64,000 nt of DNA from CAYYFX01 sp964571855 (GTDB lineage Bacteria; ARS69). Positions within the stretch are counted from its first letter, which is position 1. Every line of letters starts with the position of its first letter. Below are positions 19,102-27,537 of this stretch, piece by piece. The notes beneath the pieces were generated by a model that was not told the origin of the DNA, made no database searches, and saw only the letters and a list, made by a program, of their open reading frames with translations. The stretch spans positions 133,482-197,481 of the forward strand of contig CAZNDO010000004.1 of NCBI GenBank assembly GCA_964571855.1, written 5' to 3'. Position numbers and translations under genes: made by a program.

Positions 19102-20496
19102 ATGAAGCTGAAGTTCCTCGGGGCGAACCGGCAGGTCACCGGGTCGTGCCACTACGTCGAGGCCGGCGGCCTGCGCCTGCTCGTGGACTGCGGACTGTTC
19201 CAGGAGCGGGATCTCAAGGACCGGAACTGGGAGCCGAAGCCGGTGGACATCCCCGGCCTCGACGCCGTGCTCCTCACGCACGCGCACCTGGACCACGTGG
19301 GCCTCCTCCCGCGGCTCGTGCGGGACGGGTTCCGCGGCCCCATCCACGCCACCGACCCCACCGTGGAGCTGGCCGCGCTCGTGATGCGCGACTCGGGCCA
19401 CATCCACGAGGAGGACGCCGCGCAGAAGGCGAAGCGGCATCGTCGCGAGGGCCGCGAGGGGCCGCACCCGGAGGTCCCGCTGTACACGGTGGAGGACGCG
19501 GAGCGCGTGGTGCCGCGGCTGCGCGGCGCGGCGTTCGGCGAGGACATCGCGCTCAACGACCGCGTGACCGCCCGCTTCCATCCCGCCGGCCACATCCTCG
19601 GCGCCGCCGTCCTGCAACTCGACGTGCGCGAGAACGGCGCGGCGAAGCGCCTCGTCTTCTCCGGCGACCTCGGGCAGTGGGACGTCCCGATCGTGCCGGA
19701 CCCCGCGCTGCTGGAGTCCGCGGACGCCGTGGTGATGGAATCCACCTACGGCGACCGCACGCACGACAGGCACGAGGCGGTGGACGAGTCGCTGGCCGAG
19801 GTGATCCGGGACACGGTGGAGCGCGGCGGCAACGTGGTCATCCCCACGTTCGCCATCGAGCGCGCGCAACAGGTGCTGCTGCATCTCGGGCGGTTGCTGG
19901 AAGGCAAGCGAATCCCGCGGCTGCGGGTGTACCTGGACAGCCCGCTCGCCGCGGACGTGACCGAGGTGTACGACCGCTTCCCCTCGTTCATGGACGAGGA
20001 GACGCGCCGCGCGCTGCAGAGCCGTCCCTTCACGAGCGCGCGCAGCCTCCTGGAGTTCGTGCGCTCCACCGAGGCGTCGAAGGCGCTGAACTCCATCCGC
20101 GGCTCGGCCATCCTCATGGCGGGCTCCGGGATGTGCACGGGCGGGCGCATCAAGCACCACCTCGTGCACAACATCGGCGATCCGGCGTCCACCATCCTGT
20201 TCGTGGGATTCCAGTCCCCGGGCACGCTCGGCCGCGCGATCCTGGACGGCACGCCGGTCGTGCGGATCCTGGGACAGGACCACAAGGTCCGCGCGCGCGT
20301 GTGCCAGATCACCGGCTTCTCGGGGCATGCGGACCGCCCGCAGCTCCTGCGCTGGATCGGCGCGTTCCGGACGCGGCCGAACGTGTTCCTGGTGCACGGC
20401 GAGGAGGACGCCGCGCTCTCGCTGGCGGAGGCCGTGCGGAACGGCGGTCCGCGGGAGGTGACGGTGCCGCGCTACCTGGAGGAAGCCGCGCTCTGA
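19102..20496 (+). CDS. Metallo-beta-lactamase/beta-CASP RNA-processing exonuclease
   Basis: A 464-aa cytoplasmic nuclease. The metallo-beta-lactamase core shows HAHLDH (60-65) and other zinc ligands (HPAGHILG, FSGDLGQWD). The beta-CASP insert follows (ESTYGDR, IPTFAIERAQ, VYLDSPLA), then GSGMCTGGR and the C-terminal motifs SGHADR and VHGEE. This is the bacterial CPSF73/Ysh1-like type (RNase J / Rv2752 / TTHA0252 relatives), acting on RNA. The start has ACGAGGGGA upstream. The 3' end overlaps hemY by 25 bp in convergent orientation, so read-through would make antisense RNA to the last gene of the haem cluster. Confidence 0.9.
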   Translation: MKLKFLGANRQVTGSCHYVEAGGLRLLVDCGLFQERDLKDRNWEPKPVDIPGLDAVLLTHAHLDHVGLLPRLVRDGFRGPIHATDPTVELAALVMRDSGHIHEEDAAQKAKRHRREGREGPHPEVPLYTVEDAERVVPRLRGAAFGEDIALNDRVTARFHPAGHILGAAVLQLDVRENGAAKRLVFSGDLGQWDVPIVPDPALLESADAVVMESTYGDRTHDRHEAVDESLAEVIRDTVERGGNVVIPTFAIERAQQVLLHLGRLLEGKRIPRLRVYLDSPLAADVTEVYDRFPSFMDEETRRALQSRPFTSARSLLEFVRSTEASKALNSIRGSAILMAGSGMCTGGRIKHHLVHNIGDPASTILFVGFQSPGTLGRAILDGTPVVRILGQDHKVRARVCQITGFSGHADRPQLLRWIGAFRTRPNVFLVHGEEDAALSLAEAVRNGGPREVTVPRYLEEAAL

Positions 20497-21881
20497 GGCG
20501 CGGCGCATCGCGCCGCCGCCGCGCGGCCGGCCTCCAGCCCCGCCTCCACGGCGCGCGGCACGCCCACGCCCGCGAGCGCCGTGCCGGCGAGGAACACGTC
20601 CGGCACGCGCGCCAGCCGCCCTTCCACGTCCCGCCGGCGCGCCAGGTGCGCGCGGTCGTACTGGGAGATGGCGCTCCGCCACCGCGCGATCTCGCGGAAC
20701 GCCGGCGCGCCCTCCACCCGCAGGTACCGCCGCAGCTCCGCGAGCGCGAGCGCGACCAGCGCCTCGTCGTCGAGGTCGGGCGCCGAGGGGTCCACCGCGC
20801 CGCCGAACAGCACGCGCAGCAGCACCTTCCCCGCCGGCGCGCGGCCCGGGAAGATGTGCGAATCCCACAGGCTGCCGAGATGGCGGATGCCTTCCGGCCG
20901 CGGGATGAGGGCGCCGAACCCGGCGGGCAGGTCCGGCAGGGCCGAGGCGTCGAAGCCCAGCGCCACCACGGCCAGCGGCGGGACGCGCAGCTCCGCGAGC
21001 CGCGCCGCCGCGTGCGGCGCCAGATCCTCCAGCAGCGACGCGGCCGCATCGCTCTCCGTCGCCACGACCACCGCGTCCGCCGCGAGCGCGCCGCCCGGCA
21101 GCGAGACCGCGAGGACCCCGTCCGCGCCGCGCCGGATCGCGCGCACGTCCTGGCCGCAGCGCACGTCCACGCCCGGCGCCGCCGCCAGGGCGCGCGGCAG
21201 CGCCTGCATCCCGTCGTCGAAGGACGACAGCTTCCCGGTGGTGACCGGCCGCCCCGCCGCGCGGTCGCGCTTGCGCTGCTTCATCTTCGCGATCATGCCG
21301 CGCACGAGGGAGCCGTGGCCGGCCTCCAGCGCGTGGATGGAGGGGAACGTGGCGGCGGCGGAAAGCTGCGCCGCGTCCCCGGCCACCACGCCCAGCGCCA
21401 TGGGCGCGAGCAGGCGCTCCGCCGCCCGGCGCCCGAGCCGCCGCGACCCCCACTCCAGGAGCGTCTCGTCCTCGCGCCCGCCGCGCGGCACGAGCGGCTC
21501 GCACAGGAGCCGCAGGATGGCGCCGGGCGGCAGGATGCCGGACGCGAAGAACTGCAGGGGGCCGGGCCCCAGCTCGCGCAGCCGTCCCCCCATCACGAGG
21601 AACCGGTGGGCGGCCGACGCCGAGGCCGCGAGCTTGCGCGGCGCGAGGCCCGCGTCCGCGATCAGCGCGTCCAGCGCGAGCGAGTCGTCCAGGTACGAGG
21701 TGGGACCGGTCTCCACCAGGAAGCCGTCGCGGCGCACGGTCCGCGCCTTGCCGCCGATCGTCCCGTCGCGCTCCAGCACCACGATCTCCAGCGGCACGCC
21801 GGCCTTCGCGGCGTCCGCGCGCGCGGCCCACGCGGCCGCGAGACCGGACACCCCCGCTCCCACCACCACGAGCCGCGGCAT
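20472..21881 (-). CDS. hemY: Protoporphyrinogen/coproporphyrinogen oxidase, HemY/PgoX type
   Basis: A 469-aa FAD-dependent oxidase that aromatises protoporphyrinogen IX to protoporphyrin IX (or coproporphyrinogen III in the coproporphyrin branch). The FAD-binding GAGVSGLAAAW (8-18), GGKARTVRRDGFLVETGP and the C-terminal FLAGTALAGVGVPRAVEAG are typical of the family. This type generally uses O2 as electron acceptor. GGAGG precedes the ATG. It starts 10 nt after the hemE/hemN fusion stop and is the last gene of the haem cluster. Because the cluster encodes HemN, the protoporphyrin-dependent branch is likely. Confidence 0.92.
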   Translation of the reverse strand: MPRLVVVGAGVSGLAAAWAARADAAKAGVPLEIVVLERDGTIGGKARTVRRDGFLVETGPTSYLDDSLALDALIADAGLAPRKLAASASAAHRFLVMGGRLRELGPGPLQFFASGILPPGAILRLLCEPLVPRGGREDETLLEWGSRRLGRRAAERLLAPMALGVVAGDAAQLSAAATFPSIHALEAGHGSLVRGMIAKMKQRKRDRAAGRPVTTGKLSSFDDGMQALPRALAAAPGVDVRCGQDVRAIRRGADGVLAVSLPGGALAADAVVVATESDAAASLLEDLAPHAAARLAELRVPPLAVVALGFDASALPDLPAGFGALIPRPEGIRHLGSLWDSHIFPGRAPAGKVLLRVLFGGAVDPSAPDLDDEALVALALAELRRYLRVEGAPAFREIARWRSAISQYDRAHLARRRDVEGRLARVPDVFLAGTALAGVGVPRAVEAGLEAGRAAAARCAAPQSAASSR

Positions 21882-21891
21882 CGTCGCCTCC

Positions 21892-24354
21892 CTACACCGT
21901 GCGCGAGAACACGGGCTTCTCGGACTTCTCGTGCTTCTCCCGCCACCACCGGTCGAAGCAGATCGCCAGGTTGCGCAGGAACAGCTCGCCCACCGGCGTG
22001 GCCTCGATCGCGTCCGGGCGCACCGTGACCAGGGCCTCGTTCCCCGGGGCGGCCAGGCGCCGGAGGTCCTCCGCGAAGTACGCGGCGAAGTCGATGCCGA
22101 AGCGGCGCTCCACGTCCCGGATGTCGAGCCGCGCGTTGCACATGATCTCGTGGATCACGTGGTTGCGGATGCGGTCGTCCTCGCTGCGGACCAGCCCGCG
22201 CATGACCGGCAGCCGGCCCGCCTCGATCGCGCCGCGGTAATCGCTCAGCTTCTTGTGGTTCTGGATGTACGCTCCGCGCACGTCGCCGATGCCGGAGATC
22301 CCCAGCCCCACCACGTCCGGGGCCGGGATCACCGTGTAGCCCTGGAAGTTCCGGCGCAGCTTCCCGGCGCGCCGCGCGCGCGCCAGCTCGTCCTCCGGGC
22401 GGGCGAAGTGGTCCATGCCGATCGGCACGTAGCCCGCGGCGAGGAAGCGCTCCCGCGCCACCGCGAACAGCGCGAACTTCGTCTCGCGGTCCGGCAGGTC
22501 CGTCTCGTCGATGGAACGCTGGTGGGACTTCATCCACGGCATGTACGCGAACGAGTAGACCGCCGCGCGGTCGATGCCCATGGCGATCACCGCGTCCACG
22601 GTCTTCTCGAAGTCCTCCGGGCGCTGGTGCGGCAACCCGTAGATGAGATCCACGTTGATGCCCGCGTAGCCGCGGCGGCGCGCATGGTCGATCAGCGCGC
22701 TCGTGAGCGCCGGGCTCTGGATCCGCCCGATGGCCTCCTGCACCTTCGGCGTGAAGTCCTGCACGCCCATGGACACGCGGTTGAACCCGTGGTCCGCCAG
22801 CACGTCCAGGTGCGCGGGCGTGGTGACGCGCGGGTCCACCTCCACCGCGAGCTCCGCGCCCGGCACGGCATGGAAGCGCGCGCCCCAGAACGCCAGCAGG
22901 CGGTCCAGCTCGTCCGCGCGATGGTACGTGGGCGTGCCGCCGCCGAAGTGCAGCTGCGACACGCCGCGCCGGTTGGGCAGCCGGCGCGCCACCAGGTCGA
23001 TCTCCCGCTCCAGCAGCTCCAGGTACGGCTCGGCGCGCTCCTTGTGCGGCGAGATGATCACGTGGCAGCCGCAGTACAGGCACCGCTCCTCGCAGAACGG
23101 CAGGTGCACGTACATCGACAGCGGCTCCGCCGCCGCCGCGTCCGCCTGCGCCAGCAGCTCCTCGTACGTGTCCGCGGTCACGCCCTCGTGGAACTCCACC
23201 GCGGTGGGGTAGCTGGTGTAGCGCGGGCCCTCGCGATCGTGCGTGCGCAGAAGCTCCGCCGTGACCTCCCGCGACACGGGATGGCCGCCGGTCCCTGCGC
23301 CGGCGTCCGCGTCCGCCGCGGCCGGCACCCGGTACGCCGGACGCCCCGCCTCCTCGCGCACCGCCGCCACGAACGCCGCCACGCTCTCCGGCGGCGTCTC
23401 CGGCAGCAGCCCGTGCCCCAGGTTCACCAGGTGCCCCTTCGGCGGCATGGCGGCCAGGAGCGAGCGCACCGCGTCGCGGGCGGCGTCCGGACCGGCCAGC
23501 AGCGTGGACGGATCGACGTTCCCCTGCAGCGCGCGCCCCGGGCCCAGCCGCCGCCGGAGGGACGGCAGGTCCACGCGCCAGTCCACCGAGAGCCCCTCGG
23601 CCGGGAGCCCGGCCGCGGCGTCCACCAGGTGCGGCGCGTCCTGCATGAACAGGATGCGCGGCACCCCGAGGTCCGCGGTGCGCTCCAGGAGCGCCGCGAG
23701 GTGCGGGCGCACGCGCGCGCGCCAGGACCGCTCGTCCAGGAGCCCGGACCACGTGTCGAAGATCTGCACCGTGTCGGCGCCGGCCGCCACCTGCTCGCCG
23801 AGGTAGCGCGCCACGAGGTCCACGAGGCGCGCCTGCAGCGCGTCGAGGAGGCGCGGGTCCTGCTGCGCCATGCGCCGCAGCGCGGGGAATCCCTTCCGGC
23901 CCTGCCCCTCCACCAGGTACGCCGCGATCGACCACGGGGCGCCCGCGAAGCCGAGCACCGCGGCCCGGTCGCCCAGCGCGGCCTTCGTCCCGCGCACCAC
24001 CTCCACCACCACGGGCCCGATCGTCCCCTCCGGCTCCTTCAGCCGCGCCAGGTCCTCCGCCGCGCGGATCGGCGCATCCACCACCGGCCCCGGGGCGAAG
24101 CGCACGTCCACGCCCAGCGCCGCCACCGGGGTCATCAGGTCCGCGAAGATCACGGCCGCGTCCAGATCGAACCGCTCCAGCGGCATGAGCGTGACCTTCG
24201 TGGACAACTCCGCCGAGCGGTTCAACTCCTCGAAGGAGAACTTCGCCCGCAGCTCCCGGTATTCCGGCAGGTACCGGCCGGCCTGGCGCATGAGCCACAC
24301 CGGGCGGGTGTCCGTCTCCTCGCCGCGCAGCGCCCGGAGGAATCTCTCGCGCAT
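21892..24354 (-). CDS. hemE/hemN: Bifunctional HemE-HemN fusion: uroporphyrinogen decarboxylase + oxygen-independent coproporphyrinogen III oxidase
   Basis: A single 820-aa frame carries two consecutive haem enzymes. Residues 1-342 are a complete HemE: PVWLMRQAGRYLPEYR (18-33, substrate Arg), IFADLM (69-74, catalytic Asp72), Tyr146, and NLGHGLLP (311-318). A ~20-residue Ala/Asp/Gly linker (344-360) follows. Residues ~362-820 are a complete radical-SAM HemN: RYTSYPTA, CEERCLYCGC (four Cys at 421/425/428/430, [4Fe-4S]), FGGGTPTY and MDHFARPEDELARARR. HemE makes coproporphyrinogen III, the substrate of HemN, so intermediate transfer is plausible. There is no stop between the domains. The internal GTG at 23277 lacks a ribosome-binding site. 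Translation is coupled to the response regulator by a TGATG junction. Confidence 0.93.
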   Translation of the reverse strand: MRERFLRALRGEETDTRPVWLMRQAGRYLPEYRELRAKFSFEELNRSAELSTKVTLMPLERFDLDAAVIFADLMTPVAALGVDVRFAPGPVVDAPIRAAEDLARLKEPEGTIGPVVVEVVRGTKAALGDRAAVLGFAGAPWSIAAYLVEGQGRKGFPALRRMAQQDPRLLDALQARLVDLVARYLGEQVAAGADTVQIFDTWSGLLDERSWRARVRPHLAALLERTADLGVPRILFMQDAPHLVDAAAGLPAEGLSVDWRVDLPSLRRRLGPGRALQGNVDPSTLLAGPDAARDAVRSLLAAMPPKGHLVNLGHGLLPETPPESVAAFVAAVREEAGRPAYRVPAAADADAGAGTGGHPVSREVTAELLRTHDREGPRYTSYPTAVEFHEGVTADTYEELLAQADAAAAEPLSMYVHLPFCEERCLYCGCHVIISPHKERAEPYLELLEREIDLVARRLPNRRGVSQLHFGGGTPTYHRADELDRLLAFWGARFHAVPGAELAVEVDPRVTTPAHLDVLADHGFNRVSMGVQDFTPKVQEAIGRIQSPALTSALIDHARRRGYAGINVDLIYGLPHQRPEDFEKTVDAVIAMGIDRAAVYSFAYMPWMKSHQRSIDETDLPDRETKFALFAVARERFLAAGYVPIGMDHFARPEDELARARRAGKLRRNFQGYTVIPAPDVVGLGISGIGDVRGAYIQNHKKLSDYRGAIEAGRLPVMRGLVRSEDDRIRNHVIHEIMCNARLDIRDVERRFGIDFAAYFAEDLRRLAAPGNEALVTVRPDAIEATPVGELFLRNLAICFDRWWREKHEKSEKPVFSRTV

Positions 24355-25076
24355 CAGTTCCTCTCCGGGTCGCGCGTGAACCGGTAGCCCACGCCGGGCA
24401 GGGTGTGGAAGTGCACGGGCGCGTCCGCCTTCCGTTCGAATCGCTTCCGCAGCCGCACGATGAAGCCGTCGATGGTACGCGAGGACGGGAACACCTCGTA
24501 ACCCCATACCTTCTCCAGGATCTCCTCCCGGGACACCACCTCGCCCTCGCGGTCCGCCAGCGCGCGCAGGATCATGGCCTCCTTCTGGGTGAGGTCATGC
24601 TCCCGCCCGTCCCAGCTCTTCCCTCGGTACGTGCGGAAGTCCACCTCGTTCTCGGCGAAGGAGAGCTGCGCCTCCGCCTCGGCGAGCGTCTCCGACCACT
24701 TCCGCCGCCGCACGATGGCCGCCACGCGCAGCAGCAGCTCCTGCAGGTGGAAGGGCTTCGAGAGGTAGTCGTCCCCGCCGGCCTCCAACCCGGCGATCCG
24801 GTCCCGCGGATCCCCCTTCGCGGTGAGGAACAGCACGGGCACGTCGCGGCCGGCCTCGCGCAGCCGCTGGCAGATCTCGAACCCGTCCAGGGACGGCAGC
24901 ATCACGTCCAGGACGATCAGGTCGAAGTCCCCTCCGAGCGCACGGTCCAGCGCCTCGCGACCGTCCGCCGCGTGCTCGGTGCGGTAGCCCTCCAGCTCCA
25001 GGTTCTCGCGGATGCCGTCCGCCAGCCCCGGATCGTCCTCGACGACGAGGATGCTCCCGCCGGCCAGGTCGTTCAT
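24354..25076 (-). CDS. OmpR/PhoB-family response regulator within the haem cluster
   Basis: A 240-aa DNA-binding regulator. The receiver domain has the acidic pair ED (14-15), phospho-acceptor Asp57 in LIVLDVMLP, Thr/Ala in FLTAKG and Lys in LSKPF. The C-terminal winged helix shows REHDLTQKEAMIL, SSRTIDGFIVRLRKRF and LPGVGYRFTRDP. The start overlaps the kinase stop (ATGA) and its stop overlaps the hemE/hemN start by 1 nt (TGATG), so it is co-expressed with both. It probably controls the haem cluster or genes answering to haem/porphyrin status; that is inferred from position only. Confidence 0.92.
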   Translation of the reverse strand: MNDLAGGSILVVEDDPGLADGIRENLELEGYRTEHAADGREALDRALGGDFDLIVLDVMLPSLDGFEICQRLREAGRDVPVLFLTAKGDPRDRIAGLEAGGDDYLSKPFHLQELLLRVAAIVRRRKWSETLAEAEAQLSFAENEVDFRTYRGKSWDGREHDLTQKEAMILRALADREGEVVSREEILEKVWGYEVFPSSRTIDGFIVRLRKRFERKADAPVHFHTLPGVGYRFTRDPERN

Positions 25077-26206
25077 CGCGTGTCCTCCCCTCGCGGCCAG
25101 TGCACGGTGAACGTGGCGCCGCGTCCCGGGCCCTCGCTGTGCGCGGCGACCTTGCCGCCGCCGCGCTCCACGAGCTGCCGCACGATGTAGAGCCCCAGAC
25201 CGGATCCGCGGCCCCCGCGCCGCAACTCGTTCCCCGGCCGGTAGAACTTCTCGAAGAGCCGGTCCGCCTGCGCCGGCTCGAACCCCTCGCCGCCGTCGAT
25301 CACGTCCAGCCGCACGCGCCGTCCCTCCGCCCGCGCCGTGACGCGGATGGCCGCGACCGGCGCCTCCGCCAGCGCGGCGGTCCCGTCCACCGGCGGCCGC
25401 GCCGCCTGCGCCAGGGTGGCCTTGCGGGCGTTCTCCAGCAGGTTCCGCAGCACCGTGCCGACCGCGGCGTCGTCCGCGCGCACCACCAGCTCCTCCGGCA
25501 CGTCCAGCGCCACGGCCACGTCGTGCCCCGCCGCGTGCCCGCTCACGGCCGAGACCGCCGTGCGCGCCGCGGTGGCCAGGCGCACCGCACCGAGCTCCTG
25601 CCGGAAGTGTCCCTCCTCCAACCGCGCGGTCTCGAGGAGGTTCGCCACCATCCCCTCCAGGCGCCCGAGCGTCTCGCCCATCCGCGCCAGCAGCCGCCGC
25701 CGCGCGTCGGGCGGCGGATCCCGCAGCGTCAGCGTGCCGGTGTCCAGGAGCAGGCTGGCGATGGGGCTCTTGAACTCGTGGCTCACCGACGCCAGGAAGT
25801 TCTGCTGCCGCCGCCGCAGCTCCGCGTCCCGGCGCAGCGCGCGCGCCAGCACGAAGATGGCGGCCAGCAGCACGACCACGAAGAACGCGCCCTCCCACGC
25901 CCAGCGGTGCAGGCGGTGCTCCCGCTCCTCGCGGATCGCGGCCAGCTCCGCCTCCGCCGGTCGCAACGTGCCGTCCGGTCCGGCCTCCAGCTCCGGAAGC
26001 AGCTCCCGGATGCGCTCGACCGGGATGCCCGCCTCGCGCATGGCCGCGGCCGCCGCCGCGTCGCGGTGCAGGTGGTCCGCGAGCCGGCGGCCCGTGTCCC
26101 GCGTGTACGTGACCCCGTCCGTCAACCACCACGCCAGCTGCGCCACGCAGACCGCGAGCAGGCAGGCGAAGACGATCTGGATGCGACGGATCCCGCGGGC
26201 TCTCAC
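25073..26206 (-). CDS. Sensor histidine kinase within the haem cluster
   Basis: A 377-aa inner-membrane kinase. Two helices (about 10-30 and 107-124) bracket a ~75-residue, highly charged extracytoplasmic sensor segment. There is no clear HAMP. The HisKA box is FLASVSHEFKSPIAS with phospho-acceptor His143; the ATPase domain shows LRNLLENARKA (N box), DVIDGGEGF (G1), FEKFYR (F box) and GRGSGLGLYIV (G2). The GTG start at 26206 overlaps the hemL stop (GTGA) and its end overlaps the regulator start (ATGA), so it is locked into haem-gene expression. The signal is unknown; haem, porphyrin or envelope redox are possibilities. Confidence 0.92.
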   Translation of the reverse strand: MRARGIRRIQIVFACLLAVCVAQLAWWLTDGVTYTRDTGRRLADHLHRDAAAAAAMREAGIPVERIRELLPELEAGPDGTLRPAEAELAAIREEREHRLHRWAWEGAFFVVVLLAAIFVLARALRRDAELRRRQQNFLASVSHEFKSPIASLLLDTGTLTLRDPPPDARRRLLARMGETLGRLEGMVANLLETARLEEGHFRQELGAVRLATAARTAVSAVSGHAAGHDVAVALDVPEELVVRADDAAVGTVLRNLLENARKATLAQAARPPVDGTAALAEAPVAAIRVTARAEGRRVRLDVIDGGEGFEPAQADRLFEKFYRPGNELRRGGRGSGLGLYIVRQLVERGGGKVAAHSEGPGRGATFTVHWPRGEDTR

Positions 26207-27537
26207 GATGCGCGTGCTCCTGCCGCCTCCGCCGCGAGCAGCTCCCGCAGCGCGGCGGCCAGGCGGTCCACGTGCGACTCGTCGTGCGCGAGCCCGAGGA
26301 AGCCCACCTCGTAGGCGGATGGCGCCAGATGCAGCCCGCGCGCCAGGAGCCCGTGGAAGAGCGGGCGGTAGCGGTCCGCCGCCGAGCCCGCGATGCCTTC
26401 CGCGGCCCGGGGCGGCGCGCCCGCCTGCAGGGACAGCCAGAACAGGGACCCGAGCCGCACGACGTCGCCGGCCGCGCCCGTCTCGCGGAACGCCGCGCGC
26501 ACGCGCTCCTCCAGCCGCGCGCCGAGCCGCTCCAGCCGCGCCCAGCCGTTCTCGCGCCGCATAACGTCCAGCGTGGCGAGGCCGGCCGTCATGGCCACGG
26601 GATTCCCGGAGAGCGTGCCCGCCTGGTACACCGCGCCCTCGGGCGCCAGGTGCCTCATCACGCGCCGCGGCCCCGCGAACGCGCCCACCGGCATCCCGCC
26701 GCCGATCACCTTCCCGAAGCACGCGAGGTCCGGCGTGATGCCGTAGTGCGCCGCGGCGCCGCCCGGTCCGAGACGGAACCCGGAGATCACCTCGTCCAGG
26801 ATCAGGAGCGCGCCGTGCTTCTCCGTGACGCGGCGCAGGGTCGCCAGCATCTCCGGGGTCTGCAGCAGCAGCCCGTTGTTCGCCGGCACCGGCTCGATCA
26901 GCACCGCCGCGATCCGCCCGCCTTCGCGCGCGAACAGGTCCTCCGCGCGCTCCGGATCGTCCAGCGGCAGCACGACCGTGCGCTCCGCGAACGCCGCCGG
27001 CACCCCCGCGGAGCTCGGGTTGCCGAACGTGACGAGCCCGGACCCCGCGGCCACGAGCAGGTGGTCCGCATGCCCGTGGTAGCACCCGGAGAACTTCACG
27101 ATCAGTTCCCGCCCGGTGGCGCCGCGCGCCAGCCGGCACGCGCTCATCACCGCCTCGGTGCCGGAGGACACGAAGCGCACCTGCTCCACGCCGGGGACGA
27201 GCGACACCACGGTCTCCGCCAGCCGGATCTCCGCCTCGGACGGGGCGCCGAAGCTCATGCCGCGCCCGACCGCGTCGCGCACCGCGGCCACGACCTCGGG
27301 GTGCGCGTGCCCGAGGATCAGCGGCCCCCAGGACATCACGAAGTCCACGTAGCGCCGCCCGTCCGCGTCCTCGATCTCCGCCCCTTCGCCCCGCGCCGCC
27401 ACCAGCGGCGTGCCGCCCACCGCGCGGAACGCGCGCACCGGCGAGCTCACGCCCCCCGGCAGCACGGCGGAGGCGCGGGCGAAGAGCTCCTGCGAACGGG
27501 GTCCCGCGGACTGCGGCGCGGCCGTTGTCCCGGTCAT
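26203..27537 (-). CDS. hemL: Glutamate-1-semialdehyde 2,1-aminomutase
   Basis: A 444-aa class III PLP aminotransferase converting glutamate-1-semialdehyde to 5-aminolevulinate. Signatures: PGGVSSPVRAFRAVGG (27-42), FVSSGTEAVMSACRLAR, ILDEVISGFRLG, and the PLP-binding Lys276 in FGKVIGGGMPVGA. Length matches the family. The ATG at 27537 overlaps the hemB stop (ATGA); an ATG at 27546 is a less likely alternative. With GluTR (hemA) it forms the C5 route to ALA. Confidence 0.95.
   Translation of the reverse strand: MTGTTAAPQSAGPRSQELFARASAVLPGGVSSPVRAFRAVGGTPLVAARGEGAEIEDADGRRYVDFVMSWGPLILGHAHPEVVAAVRDAVGRGMSFGAPSEAEIRLAETVVSLVPGVEQVRFVSSGTEAVMSACRLARGATGRELIVKFSGCYHGHADHLLVAAGSGLVTFGNPSSAGVPAAFAERTVVLPLDDPERAEDLFAREGGRIAAVLIEPVPANNGLLLQTPEMLATLRRVTEKHGALLILDEVISGFRLGPGGAAAHYGITPDLACFGKVIGGGMPVGAFAGPRRVMRHLAPEGAVYQAGTLSGNPVAMTAGLATLDVMRRENGWARLERLGARLEERVRAAFRETGAAGDVVRLGSLFWLSLQAGAPPRAAEGIAGSAADRYRPLFHGLLARGLHLAPSAYEVGFLGLAHDESHVDRLAAALRELLAAEAAGARAS

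Noticed and set aside
15046..21831. Minus-strand open frame of about 2260 codons
   Set aside because: Runs through the cytochrome, RNase and hemY genes in other frames; composition is Arg/Gly/Ala noise without motifs.
23275..23277. Internal GTG as a separate hemN start
   Set aside because: No ribosome-binding site, and the HemE frame has no stop before it, so a separate hemE could not end.
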